Below, piece after piece: positions 1-5,930 of a stretch of 6,409 nucleotides of DNA; position 1 is the first letter of the stretch; each line of letters begins with the position of its first letter. Origin of the DNA: Chloroflexota bacterium (GTDB taxonomy: Bacteria > Chloroflexota > Anaerolineae > Aggregatilineales > Phototrophicaceae); the NCBI GenBank assembly GCA_023392115.1, contig JAEVZT010000529.1, positions 1 to 6,409 of the forward strand, given 5' to 3'. A program made the position numbers and the translations under genes. The notes under the pieces are model-generated. The model was not told where the DNA came from. It saw only the letters and a list, made by a program, of their open reading frames with translations, and ran no database searches.

Positions 1-135
1 GCCGAACTGCTCGGGCGGACGGTGCAGGCGGGGATCGACCAGTGGTATCACGTGCGCTATGAGGGCGTCGTCGGCTGGATCGATGCGCGCTGGGTGACGG
101 CACGCGGCGAAATATATCAGGTGCCGATACGTTAA
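1..135 (+). CDS. C-terminal end of a bacterial SH3-domain protein (partial)
   Basis: Only the last 44 codons are in the window; the frame is open from base 1 and ends at TAA 133-135. The translated tail contains WYHVRYEGVVGWIDARWV, the typical last strands of a bacterial SH3 (SH3b) domain: an aromatic-rich 'W-x-x-V-x-Y' strand, a turn with glycines, then 'GW-x-x-x-x-(W/Y)V'. Such domains are usually found in exported or cell-wall-associated proteins and bind peptidoglycan or other envelope ligands. The remainder of the protein lies outside, so neither its main function nor its export signal can be judged. The next gene starts about 30 bp downstream on the same strand, so the two may be co-transcribed. 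Confidence 0.75.
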   Translation, partial: AELLGRTVQAGIDQWYHVRYEGVVGWIDARWVTARGEIYQVPIR

Positions 136-159
136 CACGACGTCGCTGTAACCAGAACT

Positions 160-163
160 GAGG
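160..163 (+). promoter_or_regulatory. Shine-Dalgarno site deciding a TTG start
   Basis: GAGG lies 3 nt before the TTG at 167 and 6 nt before the TTG at 170. An in-frame stop (TAA 149-151) lies just upstream, so no longer N terminus is possible except from a CTG at 158. The spacing favours initiation at 170. Confidence 0.45.
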
Positions 164-166
164 TCT

Positions 167-787
167 TTGTTGCTGGCACTCATCACGCGGGGCTTGTCGC
201 TCGGTTTCACGGCGGGGATGCTGCCGGGTCCGCTGCAAGCCTATATCATCCAGACGGCGCTGACGTTCGGCTGGCGGAAAAGCCTGATCGTCGCGCTGTC
301 GCCGTTGATCACGGATGCGCCGATCATCGTGCTCATCCTGTTCGTCTTATCCCAATTCCCGCCGGATTTTGTCCGCATCGTGCAGGTCGCCGGCGGCTTG
401 TTCGTCCTCTGGTTGGCGTGGGGCGCGTGGAAAAGCCTGCGCGCCGGCGCGTTGATCGGCGCTGTCAGTTCAGACGCGCCGGTGAGCCTGCGCCAAGTGC
501 TGACGCGCGCCGTGATGATGAACTTCCTCAGCCCGGGACCGTATGTCTTCTGGGGGACGGTCAACGGTCCGCTGCTGCTCGAGGGGCTGCGCGAGTCGAT
601 CTGGCACGGGATCGCCTTTCTGGTCGCGTTCTACGGCTCGTTTCTGGGCGTACTTGTCGCGCTGATGCTGCTGATCGATCGCTTGCGCAACATGGGCGCG
701 CGCGCCAACCGCGCCCTGCTCGCGGGGACGGCGCTGCTGTTGACGATCTTCGGCGTCACCTTGTTCTGGCAAGGAATCGGGTTGTAG
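167..787 (+). CDS. LysE/RhtB-type amino-acid exporter family membrane protein
   Basis: This 206-residue, strongly hydrophobic protein has the usual size and layout of the LysE/RhtB translocator superfamily, inner-membrane exporters of amino acids and related small solutes. The family hallmark near the N terminus is visible: a first helix ending in PGP (residues 20-22), a second helix after TFGWRKS, and an acidic D50 followed by a long hydrophobic segment (51-62). A second PGP (123-125) preceded by N119 starts the other half, matching the internally duplicated fold. Hydrophobic stretches near 5-30, 40-62, 70-90, 115-130, 143-170 and 182-202 suggest about six membrane segments. The frame has no ATG start. 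TTG codons lie at 167 and 170; GAGG at 160-163 spaces better with the TTG at 170, so the true start may be one codon later. The substrate cannot be read from the sequence. Confidence 0.82.
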   Translation: MLLALITRGLSLGFTAGMLPGPLQAYIIQTALTFGWRKSLIVALSPLITDAPIIVLILFVLSQFPPDFVRIVQVAGGLFVLWLAWGAWKSLRAGALIGAVSSDAPVSLRQVLTRAVMMNFLSPGPYVFWGTVNGPLLLEGLRESIWHGIAFLVAFYGSFLGVLVALMLLIDRLRNMGARANRALLAGTALLLTIFGVTLFWQGIGL

Positions 788-802
788 TCAGAAAATTCTT
801 CT

Positions 803-808
803 GATAAT
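803..808 (+). promoter_or_regulatory. possible -10 element upstream of the antiporter gene
   Basis: The 59-bp gap between the exporter stop and the antiporter start is locally AT-rich. It contains GATAAT, five of six matches to the sigma-70 -10 consensus. The best upstream partner, TTGTAG at 782-787, is poor and spaced only 15 bp away. A small inverted repeat, TCAGAA / TTCTGA (788-793 and 799-804), overlaps the -10. An internal promoter is possible, but readthrough from the upstream genes is equally plausible. Confidence 0.2.
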
Positions 809-846
809 CTTCGTCGCTATCGTCCAGCCAGCTTGAGAGAGGTCGC

Positions 847-2664
847 GTGACCGAAAACGTCCTGATCGAAGTCGCAGGCGTGCTCATCCTCGGCATTACC
901 GCGCAGGCGATCGCGCCGCGTCTGCGGCTTCCGTCAATCCTGATCCTGCTCGCCTTTGGTTTCATTGCCGGACCTGTAACCGGCTTCCTGCACGTCGACG
1001 ACCTGCTCGGCGATCTGTTGTTTCCGCTCGTGTCGCTGTCGGTCGGCATCATCCTGTTTGAAGGCGGTCTGGGGCTGAAGATCAGCGACATCAGCCAGAC
1101 CGGGCGCGTGATTCGCAACCTGATCACGGTTGGCGCGCTGGCAACGTGGGTCTTAAGCAGCGCCGGCGCTTATTTCATCCTCGACCTCAACCTAGCGATG
1201 GCTGTCCAGTTCGGCGCGGTGCTTGTCGTCACCGGACCGACGGTGATTGGTCCGCTGCTGCGTTTCGTCCGCCCGAAGGGACAGGTAGCGTCGATTTTGC
1301 GCTGGGAAGGCATCCTGATCGACCCGGTCGGCGCGACGCTGGCGGTGCTCGTCTTCAACGCCATCCTGATCGGCGACGTGCAGCAGGCGTTAGGTCCGAC
1401 GATTGCCGACATCATCCTGACGATCGTCGTCGGCGGGCTTGCCGGCTGGCTCGCCGCGCGCGCGCTTGTCTTCATCGTCCGCCATTACCTCGTGCCGGAT
1501 TACCTGCAAAACCCGCTAACGCTGATGCTCGTCGTCGGCGTGTTCGCCCTTTCGGAAACGATCCAACACGAGTCGGGGCTGCTGGCGACAACCGTCATGG
1601 GCATGGCGCTGGCGAACCAGAACGTAATCCGCGTGCGCCGGATCATCGAGTTCAAAGAGAACATCGGCATTGTGCTGATTTCGAGCCTGTTCATCCTGCT
1701 GGCGGCGCGCTTGCAGCCGAGCCAGCTTGCCGCGCTTGACGGGCGAGCGCTGCTGTTCATCGCCTTCATGATGCTCGTCGTGCGCCCGGTGTCGGTGCTG
1801 CTGTCGGCGGTTGGCTCGACGTTGAACGCCCGCGAACGGCTGTTCATCGCGTGGATGGCGCCGCGCGGGATTGTCGCCGCTGCCGTGTCGTCGATCTTCT
1901 CGCTCCGCTTGACCGAAGTCGGTCACCCGCAGGCGGAACTGCTCGTCCCGCTGACATTCGCCGTGATCATCGTGACGTGCGCCGTTTACGGGCTGACGTC
2001 GCTGCCGCTGGCGCGGCGGCTTGCCCTATCGCTGTCCGACCCGCAGGGCGTGCTGATCGTCGGCGCGCACGACTGGGCGCGTGAGATCGCCGGCGCGCTC
2101 CAAAGCGCCAACCAGCAGGTGCGGCTGATCGACACCAACTACTCGAACGTGCAGGCGGCGAAACTGATGAACTTGGATGCCAGCTACGGCAGCGCTATCG
2201 CCGAGGAAAGCGAGGAATTGAATCTCGACGGCATCGGACGGCTGATGGCGCTCACGTCGAACGACGAAGTCAACTCGCTCTCGGCGCTGCATTTCGCGGA
2301 ACTGTTCGGGCGCAAGTACACCTATCAACTGCCGCTCAAGCAGGACATTGGTGTCTCGCGCGACTATTTGGGTCGGCTGCTGTTCAACCCGGACGCGGAT
2401 TTCAACGAACTGAACCGGCGTTTTACTGAAGGCGCTGTCGTCAAGGCGACGTCGCTGACCAAAACCTTCGACTATAATGCGTACAAGAAGCTGTATGGCG
2501 ACTCCGCCCTGCCAATGTTCCTGATCGACTCGACGAGCGGCAGGCTGTCGGTCTTCACAGTCGACAGCGCCCTCGCGCCGCAGCCCGGGCAGACGATCAT
2601 CGCGCTGGTTGACGCGACAGCGCTGTCCCAGCAGACCGAAACACCAAGGATGGTTGCTGTATGA
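847..2664 (+). CDS. CPA1-type cation:proton antiporter with C-terminal Rossmann (TrkA-N/RCK-like) domain
   Basis: This 605-residue protein should exchange Na+ or K+ for protons across the inner membrane, serving pH and salt homeostasis. Residues about 1-390 form the multi-helix transporter domain. Visible family landmarks are FEGGL (71-75), TGPTVIGPLL (129-138), the acidic motif WEGILIDP (153-160, with E154 and D159) and the late-helix motif WMAPRGIVAAAV (336-347, with R340). From about 400 a soluble domain begins with a hydrophobic strand and a glycine loop (GVLIVGAHDWA), then an acidic residue after the second strand (D429 in RLIDTN), as in nucleotide-binding TrkA-N/RCK domains. The last ~60 residues look like a short TrkA-C-like segment. 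The domain probably gates transport in response to a nucleotide or ion. GTG 847 follows a purine-rich GAGAGAGG (835-842). The stop overlaps the next start in ATGA. Compared with classical NhaP proteins, the ND and TDP motifs are altered. The exact ion is unknown. Confidence 0.9.
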   Translation: MTENVLIEVAGVLILGITAQAIAPRLRLPSILILLAFGFIAGPVTGFLHVDDLLGDLLFPLVSLSVGIILFEGGLGLKISDISQTGRVIRNLITVGALATWVLSSAGAYFILDLNLAMAVQFGAVLVVTGPTVIGPLLRFVRPKGQVASILRWEGILIDPVGATLAVLVFNAILIGDVQQALGPTIADIILTIVVGGLAGWLAARALVFIVRHYLVPDYLQNPLTLMLVVGVFALSETIQHESGLLATTVMGMALANQNVIRVRRIIEFKENIGIVLISSLFILLAARLQPSQLAALDGRALLFIAFMMLVVRPVSVLLSAVGSTLNARERLFIAWMAPRGIVAAAVSSIFSLRLTEVGHPQAELLVPLTFAVIIVTCAVYGLTSLPLARRLALSLSDPQGVLIVGAHDWAREIAGALQSANQQVRLIDTNYSNVQAAKLMNLDASYGSAIAEESEELNLDGIGRLMALTSNDEVNSLSALHFAELFGRKYTYQLPLKQDIGVSRDYLGRLLFNPDADFNELNRRFTEGAVVKATSLTKTFDYNAYKKLYGDSALPMFLIDSTSGRLSVFTVDSALAPQPGQTIIALVDATALSQQTETPRMVAV

Positions 2665-3125
2665 GCGCAAACGCCTCGCACCTGCGCCTTGAAAATGGTT
2701 TGATCGCCGTCGCCCGCCGCTTCGCGCCGCGCCTCGTGCCGCCGGAGTGGCAGAAGCCGGGCGATTATCCGCGCCCGCTGCCAGAACTGGCGCACGCCCT
2801 CGCCGGATACGGCATCCTCGTCATGACCGGTGACGTGACGCCCGATCTGGCGCAGCAGGCGGCTCTGCATTACCGCGAATGGGTCGAGAACTACAAAGAG
2901 TTCTACAACCTGCTCTGCCCGCCGCTGTTCCCAACCTTCACCGCCCTGCAGGCGTTTTACATCGCGCCCGAAGCGCCGCCGATCGTCGGCGTGCAGGGGA
3001 CGGCGATCCCGCTGATCGAGATGATGGCGGGTTACGTCGCGCCGTTCGTCGCCGCCCGTCAGGGGACAACGCCGTCGGAACTCGAACTCGTCGGCTTGAT
3101 GGACATCATCCTCGAAGAGCTCTAA
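2661..3125 (+). CDS. unrecognised soluble protein, N-terminal part (frame ends at a suspicious TAA)
   Basis: I do not recognise the family. The 154-residue product starts at ATG 2661, overlapping the antiporter stop by 4 nt (ATGA), with AAGGA at 2646-2650 ten nt upstream; translation is probably coupled. There is no signal peptide or obvious membrane helix. Visible features are a compact N-terminal region with basic residues (ARRFAPRL), an aromatic and acidic helix-like stretch (HYREWVENYKEFYNLL, about 73-88), and a hydrophobic segment with small residues around 110-135. The frame stops at TAA 3123-3125 inside what looks like a continuing helix (DIILEEL stop ESDLTRYHYRHL). Codon use is the same on both sides of the stop. 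This is most likely the front of the 2661-3533 gene rather than a complete protein. Its tight coupling hints at a partner or accessory role for the antiporter, which is an inference only. Confidence 0.6.
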   Translation: MSANASHLRLENGLIAVARRFAPRLVPPEWQKPGDYPRPLPELAHALAGYGILVMTGDVTPDLAQQAALHYREWVENYKEFYNLLCPPLFPTFTALQAFYIAPEAPPIVGVQGTAIPLIEMMAGYVAPFVAARQGTTPSELELVGLMDIILEEL

Positions 3126-3179
3126 GAGTCCGACCTGACGCGCTATCATTACCGCCATCTGCGCGACACAGGCGCGGCA

Positions 3180-3533
3180 TTGATCCGCCAGATCATGAGC
3201 GGCTACACGCGCCAGTTTCCGCTGACACCGCCGCTGCGTTCGGTCTTTGGCGACCCGCAGCCGCCCCCGCCCATGCCGCCCGACGTTCCCGAACGCCTCA
3301 AGCCGACACAGCCGCCCGCGCCTTCGCACGCCACGCAGACGATCCCGCAGCCACCGCCGCCGATCGAGCCGCCGACGGTGCTGCCCGAAGTGGACAGGGT
3401 CGAGGACATCTCGCCGCCGCCCGCCCACCTGCCCGAAGCGCCGGCGTTCGACCCGAACAGCGTTCCGATTTTCTATGATCCCGGAAAGAGCGGCAAGCGC
3501 CGCCCGCCCGTCCCCGATTTGCCGGAGGAATAA
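3180..3533 (+). CDS. unrecognised proline-rich protein, C-terminal part of the interrupted gene
   Basis: This is in the same frame as the 2661 gene, and the frame is open from 3126 directly after the TAA. A separate start could be TTG 3180 or ATG 3195, but neither has a convincing Shine-Dalgarno site, so independent initiation is doubtful. The first ~15 residues finish a folded-looking region. From about residue 14 onward the product is low complexity, with about 35 prolines in 117 residues, including two PPPP runs and repeated PP pairs spaced by acidic, Ala, Thr and Gln residues. It ends KRRPPVPDLPEE. Such tails are typically disordered linkers or sites for protein contacts. It is most simply read as the disordered C-terminal tail of the gene beginning at 2661. 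Confidence 0.5.
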   Translation: MIRQIMSGYTRQFPLTPPLRSVFGDPQPPPPMPPDVPERLKPTQPPAPSHATQTIPQPPPPIEPPTVLPEVDRVEDISPPPAHLPEAPAFDPNSVPIFYDPGKSGKRRPPVPDLPEE

Positions 3534-3564
3534 AGTACTGAGTACCGAGTACTGAGTGCTGAGT
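3534..3564 (+). repeat. 7-bp tandem repeat, about 4.4 units (AGTACTG-type)
   Basis: Directly after the stop codon, four heptamers stand in tandem: AGTACTG, AGTACCG, AGTACTG and AGTGCTG, then a partial AGT. Units differ from the first by at most one base. The array lies in the non-coding gap between the proline-tailed gene and the promoter of the secreted-protein gene. It resembles the short heptanucleotide tandem repeats known from filamentous cyanobacteria and some other large bacterial genomes; that likeness is from memory. AGTACT is itself palindromic. Confidence 0.85.
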
Positions 3565-3591
3565 AAAAACCGCTAAGCCTCTTAAGGGTCT

Positions 3592-3623
3592 TTGCGATTC
3601 GCGCGCCGATATATCCCTATAAT
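3592..3623 (+). promoter_or_regulatory. probable sigma-70-type promoter of the secreted-protein gene
   Basis: A perfect TATAAT lies at 3618-3623 in an AT-rich patch, 30 bp before the start codon. The only -35-like hexamer is TTGCGA (3592-3597), with a long 20-bp spacer, so the upstream element is weak or an activator may help. Transcription would start near 3630, leaving a leader of about 25 nt that includes the ribosome binding site. Confidence 0.5.
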
Positions 3624-3641
3624 CGTAAAGGAATAGTTATC

Positions 3642-3647
3642 GAGGAG
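3642..3647 (+). promoter_or_regulatory. strong Shine-Dalgarno site of the secreted-protein gene
   Basis: GAGGAG is followed by a 6-nt spacer and ATG 3654. This fixes the start directly in front of a clear signal peptide. Confidence 0.7.
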
Positions 3648-3653
3648 CGAGTC

Positions 3654-4634
3654 ATGAGACACGTCTTTATGATTCTTTTCGCGTTTGCCCTGCTGATAGG
3701 GGTGTCGGTTGCCGCCGCGCAGCAGCCCCCGGCAACGCTGCCGCCGGTGCTGCCAAGCACGCCCGTGCCGGTGATCGCCACCGCCGCGCCCGTGACAACC
3801 ACCAATGTCCGCCCTGAAGGATTGAGCGTCGAGGAAACCGAGGCGCTTCCGACCCTTCTCAACGCGCGCAGCGACCTCGAACTGCTGGCGGCACAGGTCA
3901 GCGGCACTGAACAGCGCCCGATCGGCTGGAACGGCAGCGCCAATGTCAGCGACCCGCAGCTGCCGATCCTGATCCGCCTCGACCTCGAACTGCTGGCGAG
4001 CACGGTCATGAACGCTCAAACGCGCCCGGCGGGCTGGTTCGGTGTCGTCGTCAGCGTACCGATGGCAGTCGCCCGCGACATTCGCCATGACCTTGAGCTG
4101 CTCGCCGACCAAGCGATCGGCGGCTCGACCGTGCGCCCCGGCGGCTGGGTTGGCGACGACCCGGTGATGCGCTGCGCCCGGACGACACAGGCGCTGCTGG
4201 CACTGCTTGAGCGCAGCGGATTCGCCTTGACCGTCGACTTCACGCAGCCGAACTACTGTGACCAGATCGAGCAGCAGACAACAGCCTTTGTCGAGTCGAC
4301 GATCATCCAACCGGTATTCAGCAATCCCGATGCCGTCGGCGCGGCGGCGTTCAACGCGCTCCAGCCGTACCGCGTCGAGACGAATTTCGTCGTCGCCTTC
4401 CTCGACAGGAATGCGCAGCAGCGCGCGGGTGTGCTGCCAAATGGGGTTGGTTTTGTGCCGGTCGCGCGCAGCGGCGTCGACTTCTCAAACATGATGCTTG
4501 TCGAAGGCAGCGGCTTCCGCGTCTATGTCGACTACAGCACGACGCCTGTCACCCGCGAGACGTTCCTCGCGCTGCCGCCCGTCGATTCGGTCGCCGCCAC
4601 CCTCGAATGTATCGCCGACTGGTGCATGGGCTAG
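3654..4634 (+). CDS. secreted protein with three DLELLA/RPxGW repeats, function unknown
   Basis: The 326-residue product has a classical signal peptide: MRH, a hydrophobic core (about residues 4-19), then AAA before QQ, giving likely cleavage after A22. A Pro/Thr/Ala-rich linker (24-50) follows. Residues 72-94, 108-130 and 144-167 are three copies of a unit reading R-x-DLELLA, about nine variable residues, then RP-x-GW-x-G. They recur every 36 residues. An earlier RPEGL at 53-57 may be the remnant of a fourth unit. Residues about 170-326 form a separate domain with four cysteines (174, 202, 319, 324), suitable for disulfides in an exported protein. I do not recognise a named family for either part. 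I recall similar RPxGW repeats in hypothetical exported proteins of Chloroflexota, but cannot confirm it. The gene has its own promoter-like sequence and is followed by a hairpin, so it is probably monocistronic. Confidence 0.85.
   Translation: MRHVFMILFAFALLIGVSVAAAQQPPATLPPVLPSTPVPVIATAAPVTTTNVRPEGLSVEETEALPTLLNARSDLELLAAQVSGTEQRPIGWNGSANVSDPQLPILIRLDLELLASTVMNAQTRPAGWFGVVVSVPMAVARDIRHDLELLADQAIGGSTVRPGGWVGDDPVMRCARTTQALLALLERSGFALTVDFTQPNYCDQIEQQTTAFVESTIIQPVFSNPDAVGAAAFNALQPYRVETNFVVAFLDRNAQQRAGVLPNGVGFVPVARSGVDFSNMMLVEGSGFRVYVDYSTTPVTRETFLALPPVDSVAATLECIADWCMG
3867..4154 (+). repeat. internal protein repeat, three units at a 36-codon period
   Basis: The encoded units start at 3867, 3975 and 4083. 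The first two share an identical 19-nt stretch (3872-3890 and 3980-3998, exactly 108 bp apart) encoding the DLELLA core. The third has diverged at the DNA level (GACCTTGAGCTGCTCGCC) while keeping the amino acids DLELLA. The conserved acidic/leucine part and the RPxGW part suggest a small helix-plus-turn module. Confidence 0.85.
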
Positions 4635-4648
4635 CACGGCTGTTTGCA

Positions 4649-4668
4649 GGGGCGACCGGCGTCGCCCC
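4649..4668. terminator. GC-rich hairpin between convergent genes, likely (bidirectional) terminator
   Basis: GGGGCGAC (4649-4656) pairs perfectly with GTCGCCCC (4661-4668) around the loop CGGC. It begins 14 nt after the secreted-protein stop and ends 3 nt from the stop of the convergent glycosyltransferase gene. On the plus strand it is followed by GTTTCATT, a weak U tract; on the minus strand no U tract follows. The position fits a shared terminator. The sequence also resembles dispersed GGGGCGAC palindromes of other genomes, so it may be a copy of a REP-like element. Confidence 0.6.
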
Positions 4669-4671
4669 GTT

Positions 4672-5901
4672 TCATTGCCCATGATCATTTCCCCCTGATG
4701 CGGCAATGTATGCCTGAAGTTCGTCGGCTGCCTGCCGGTATCCGCCAGTCGCGCGCAGTATCGCCTGAACGCGCTCCGCTGCCTGACGAAACTGTGGCTG
4801 AGTCAGCACGGCATCGACGGCTGGATGCAGCTCCTCGAGTGGAACCCTGCCGCGCGTAAGCTGCTTGCGAATGACAACGCCGGCACCCTGCTTGACAGCA
4901 ACAACCGCATTCATCAACTGCTCGAACTGCTGAGGAATGGCGACGACCGGAACGCCGTAGTACATCGATTCGTGAATGCTGTTGATTCCGGCATGAGTCA
5001 CGAACACGTCGGCGCGTTCCAGAATCGCAAGCTGCGGAACCGACCCTCGAACGATGAAGTTCGACGGGATCGGCTCAAGCTGCCGAAGGTCGACGTTCTT
5101 TCCGGCGGAGAGGACGAACTGCGCCGGGTGATCGGCAAAGAGCTCAAAGCACTTGCGGTAGAACTCAAGCTGACCGGCATGGACGGTTCCGAGTGAGATG
5201 TAGACGAGCTTACCGGGGCGCAGCGCATCGAACGGAAAGTCGTCGCGCCGGGTTTCCGGGTTGATGGCTGGTCCGATGAAGCGAAACGTTTCATCGATCA
5301 GCGGCATATCGGGCTGAAGCTCGCGCGCCGTGAACACGAGGTTCAACCCGGCGCGCATGGGGAACAGCGGCTGCCCCTGTGGATAACCGGTCCTGTAACG
5401 CCGAGTCAGCCGTGAGCGTTTTTTCAGGATACCGGGCACTTTCGGCAAGAACCGCGCGAGCAGCACCAGCGTTTCCAGCGGCGTCAGCTGCGCCTGCCGG
5501 ATACCAAAAACGAATGTCGTGATCGACGCGGCGGCGCGCAGGTCGAGCATCGTCGCCGCCATGCGCCCCCACAGGACGGTCGAGTCGAAAATGACGAGGT
5601 CAGGGCGTTCGCGATCAACTTCCGCCAGTACAAAGGGTAACAGCTCGTCGGTCACTTGCAGCAGCAGGTCAGTCGCGTTGATGAGATTGCCCGACTCCAT
5701 CGCTTTGGCGATTGCTGACGCCGACAGACTCGACGGCGGATAGGCGCGGAACGCCGCCCTTGTCGGCTCGATGACGGCGCGAAACTCCTCGTTATTGTAG
5801 TATATCACCTGCTCGCCGCGCTCCACCAATTCGCGCGCCACCGGCAGCGTCGGGTTCACATGTCCATAGGCTGGAATATTGAGAAAGACGATTTTGGGCA
5901 T
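4672..5901 (-). CDS. GT1-family UDP-glycosyltransferase, MGT (macrolide glycosyltransferase-like) type
   Basis: The 409-residue protein has the length and two-lobed GT-B layout of bacterial GT1 enzymes, which move a sugar from a nucleotide donor (usually UDP-sugar) to a lipophilic acceptor. The N lobe opens with a strand and NIPAYGHVNPTL (8-19), the typical start of MGT-type enzymes; H14 matches the catalytic base and D106 (in VIFDSTVLWG) its likely acid partner. A hydrophobic stretch at about 137-158 may touch membrane or acceptor. The C lobe carries the donor-binding region: YISLGTV (234-240), then VTHAGINSIHESMYYGVPVV (301-320), ending with PQQFEQ (323-328), where E327-Q328 take the place of the usual D-Q pair contacting the sugar. 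All key positions are present, so it should be active. Start ATG 5901 has an AGGAGG site. The acceptor (antibiotic, lipid, carotenoid or other) is unknown; no biosynthetic neighbours are visible. Confidence 0.9.
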   Translation of the reverse strand: MPKIVFLNIPAYGHVNPTLPVARELVERGEQVIYYNNEEFRAVIEPTRAAFRAYPPSSLSASAIAKAMESGNLINATDLLLQVTDELLPFVLAEVDRERPDLVIFDSTVLWGRMAATMLDLRAAASITTFVFGIRQAQLTPLETLVLLARFLPKVPGILKKRSRLTRRYRTGYPQGQPLFPMRAGLNLVFTARELQPDMPLIDETFRFIGPAINPETRRDDFPFDALRPGKLVYISLGTVHAGQLEFYRKCFELFADHPAQFVLSAGKNVDLRQLEPIPSNFIVRGSVPQLAILERADVFVTHAGINSIHESMYYGVPVVAIPQQFEQLMNAVVAVKQGAGVVIRKQLTRGRVPLEELHPAVDAVLTQPQFRQAAERVQAILRATGGYRQAADELQAYIAASGGNDHGQ

Positions 5902-5905
5902 CGAG

Positions 5906-5911
5906 CCTCCT
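5906..5911 (-). promoter_or_regulatory. Shine-Dalgarno site of the glycosyltransferase
   Basis: Read on the minus strand, AGGAGG is followed by CTCG and then ATG (5901). It is a full consensus site with a short 4-nt spacer and confirms the start. Confidence 0.75.
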
Positions 5912-5924
5912 CTCCTTCAATTAC

Positions 5925-5930
5925 ATTATG
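5925..5930 (-). promoter_or_regulatory. possible -10 element of the glycosyltransferase gene
   Basis: On the minus strand CATAAT (five of six matches to TATAAT) lies about 24 nt upstream of the start codon in an AT-rich patch. No good -35 hexamer is found at 16-18 bp, so this is weakly supported. Confidence 0.25.

Larger units (their letters stand above)
2661..3533 (+). pseudogene. single gene interrupted by one in-frame TAA
   Basis: Joining both parts gives one frame of 291 codons with a single internal TAA at codon 155 and the natural TAA at 3531-3533. There is no frameshift: the 18 codons between the two parts (3126-3179) read as ordinary protein (ESDLTRYHYRHL...). TAA is also the natural stop of the SH3 gene and of this gene, so a reassigned code is not supported. 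One substitution (for example from TAC or TAT, Tyr) would restore the frame. Whether this is a true pseudogene, an assembly error or a translational readthrough site cannot be told from one sequence. Confidence 0.55.

Noticed and set aside
788..804. Inverted repeat TCAGAA / TTCTGA after the exporter stop as a terminator
   Set aside because: The stem is only 6 AT-rich pairs with a 5-nt loop and no T tract; too weak to be called a terminator.
3126..3179. Stop-codon recoding (selenocysteine or pyrrolysine) at the internal stop
   Set aside because: The codon is TAA, not TGA or TAG, and TAA acts as an ordinary stop in the neighbouring genes.
2472..3428. 318-codon minus-strand frame opposite the antiporter end and the interrupted gene
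   Set aside because: It is long, but Arg-rich and low in hydrophobic core, and it overlaps two plausible plus-strand frames. It fits an antisense shadow typical of high-GC DNA.
2879..3478. 199-codon plus-strand frame over the interrupted gene
   Set aside because: It is the +1-shifted shadow of the proline-tailed gene: very rich in Arg/Ala as expected for an off-frame reading of GC-rich DNA, and without a start signal.
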